From Hansfordia pulvinata (Eukaryota > Ascomycota > Sordariomycetes > Xylariales): 64,000 bases of DNA. The stretch covers positions 1,139,001-1,203,000 of the forward strand of contig BJKQ01000006.1 of the NCBI GenBank assembly GCA_006538405.1, given 5' to 3'. Positions 63,470 through 64,000 of the stretch are shown in pieces; the stretch's first letter is position 1, and every line of letters starts with the position of its first letter. The notes beneath the pieces are model-generated. The model did not search any database, was not told the DNA's origin, and saw nothing but the letters and a program-made list of their open reading frames with translations. The position numbers and the translations under genes were made by a program.

Positions 63470-64000
63470 TCAGGTATCGCCAATCGAGATTCTCATGTAT
63501 TGTTGTTGAATTCTCTCGAGGGTTACCGGGTCGGGTTCAGGATCGATCTTTCTTGGCCGCATCCGCCTGCATTCGGAGCACTTGGGGTGAGAGCAATGCG
63601 AGCAGGGTGTACCGTCGGTCGCGTCAGCGGGAAACTTGGTTCGACACTCTTGGCAGGCGTAGACGCCCTTGAACACCTCTCCAGGCTCATCGTGCGGATA
63701 TCCGTAGGGGTACTTCTTGCGCTCGGCTCTGTTATATCCTTGTCAGTGGTGGTGCGCATGTGGAAAACCCATGGGGTCGGCTCACGGTTTCCTGGGGCAG
63801 TCGTCGCACCGCTTGTGGCCACAGCCGTCGCAGGTGCGCCCCTGCTTGCTTCCGTGGATGATTAGAGCATTGCAAACGTGGCAGTGCCTCCGGACTCTCT
63901 GACGGATCTTCTTGTAAACTAGATCCTGACCACCAGCTGGCCTGGGTCGCGTGAGGCTGATCTCCTTAGGGTTGTAGTCGTAACTCGGCACAATCGGCTG
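63470..64000 (-). CDS. Cys-rich putative zinc-binding fungal protein, 3' part
   Basis: The 5' end lies beyond the right edge. Exon A (64000-63786) contains RRHCHVCNALIIHG and CDGCGHKRCDDCPRKP; exon B (63728-63470) continues RKKYPYGYPHDEPGEVF, then CQECRTKFPADATDGTPCSH, CSHPKCSECRRMRPRK and the end QQYMRISIGDT. Two repeats of CxxC...CxxCxHxxCxxC suggest two zinc ribbons. The layout, with PYGYP between the two metal sites, occurs in a conserved Pezizomycotina protein of unknown role. The intron is 63729-63785 (57 nt, donor GTGAGC); the acceptor must be the second AG in ACAGAG to keep the frame, giving RKP-PRARKKYPYGYP. The first AG would break the frame. Length so far is 158 residues. Confidence 0.78.

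Overview
The window is nuclear DNA of a filamentous ascomycete. Introns are short (49-118 nt, GT-AG), coding regions are GC-rich at third positions, leaders are pyrimidine-rich, and the proteins are those of Pezizomycotina: HR1-C2-C1-kinase PKC, Cld1-type lipase with HX4D motif, She9/Mdm33, UMTA/LaeA-type methyltransferase, BSC6-like MFS. Overall style suggests Sordariomycetes, probably Hypocreales; the species cannot be named from sequence alone. About 18 protein genes and one tRNA lie in 64 kb, separated by long (0.5-5 kb) gene-free stretches rich in short palindromic words (TACGAGTACTCGTA and TACCTACCTAGGTA types) and homopolymers.

Layout. 0-8 kb: ARV1 5' end (-, cut by the left edge), an intracellular LysM protein (-), and a fatty-acid-hydroxylase/sterol-desaturase-like membrane protein (-). 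12.6-18.3 kb: a large alpha/beta hydrolase with a disordered N-terminus (+), an intron-containing tRNA-Ala(TGC) (+), and an ER-anchored lysine-rich protein (-). 21-24.5 kb: a four-exon nucleoside hydrolase (+) converging on LSM8 (-). 28.5-32.5 kb: a small secreted protein (+) converging on a mitochondrial Cld1-like lipase (-). 37.5-44 kb: protein kinase C (+) converging on SHE9/MDM33 (-). 45-52 kb: four + strand or tandem metabolic genes (Pyp1-like HAD phosphatase, SAM methyltransferase, D-amino-acid oxidase). 52.8-58.8 kb: ALG3 (+), EIF1AD homologue (-) overlapping its tail, MFS transporter (+). Right edge: a Cys-rich putative zinc-binding protein (-, cut by the edge).

The genes are mostly housekeeping: lipid and membrane homeostasis (ARV1, Cld1-like, desaturase-like), mitochondrial inner membrane (She9), cell-wall signalling (PKC), RNA processing (LSM8, EIF1AD), N-glycosylation (ALG3), nucleoside and amino-acid salvage. 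There is no sign of a biosynthetic cluster, CRISPR array, phage or intact transposon.

The most striking feature is technical: eight genes can only be read through if one base is added back, and a ninth (ALG3) probably so; there are about 13 sites, nearly all in or beside homopolymers, and every one has the same sign (one base missing). This strongly suggests residual deletion errors of an under-polished assembly rather than 8-9 pseudogenes. Gene coordinates below span these sites and state where each occurs. I did not find a convincing previously undescribed system; candidates of moderate interest are listed in the findings.
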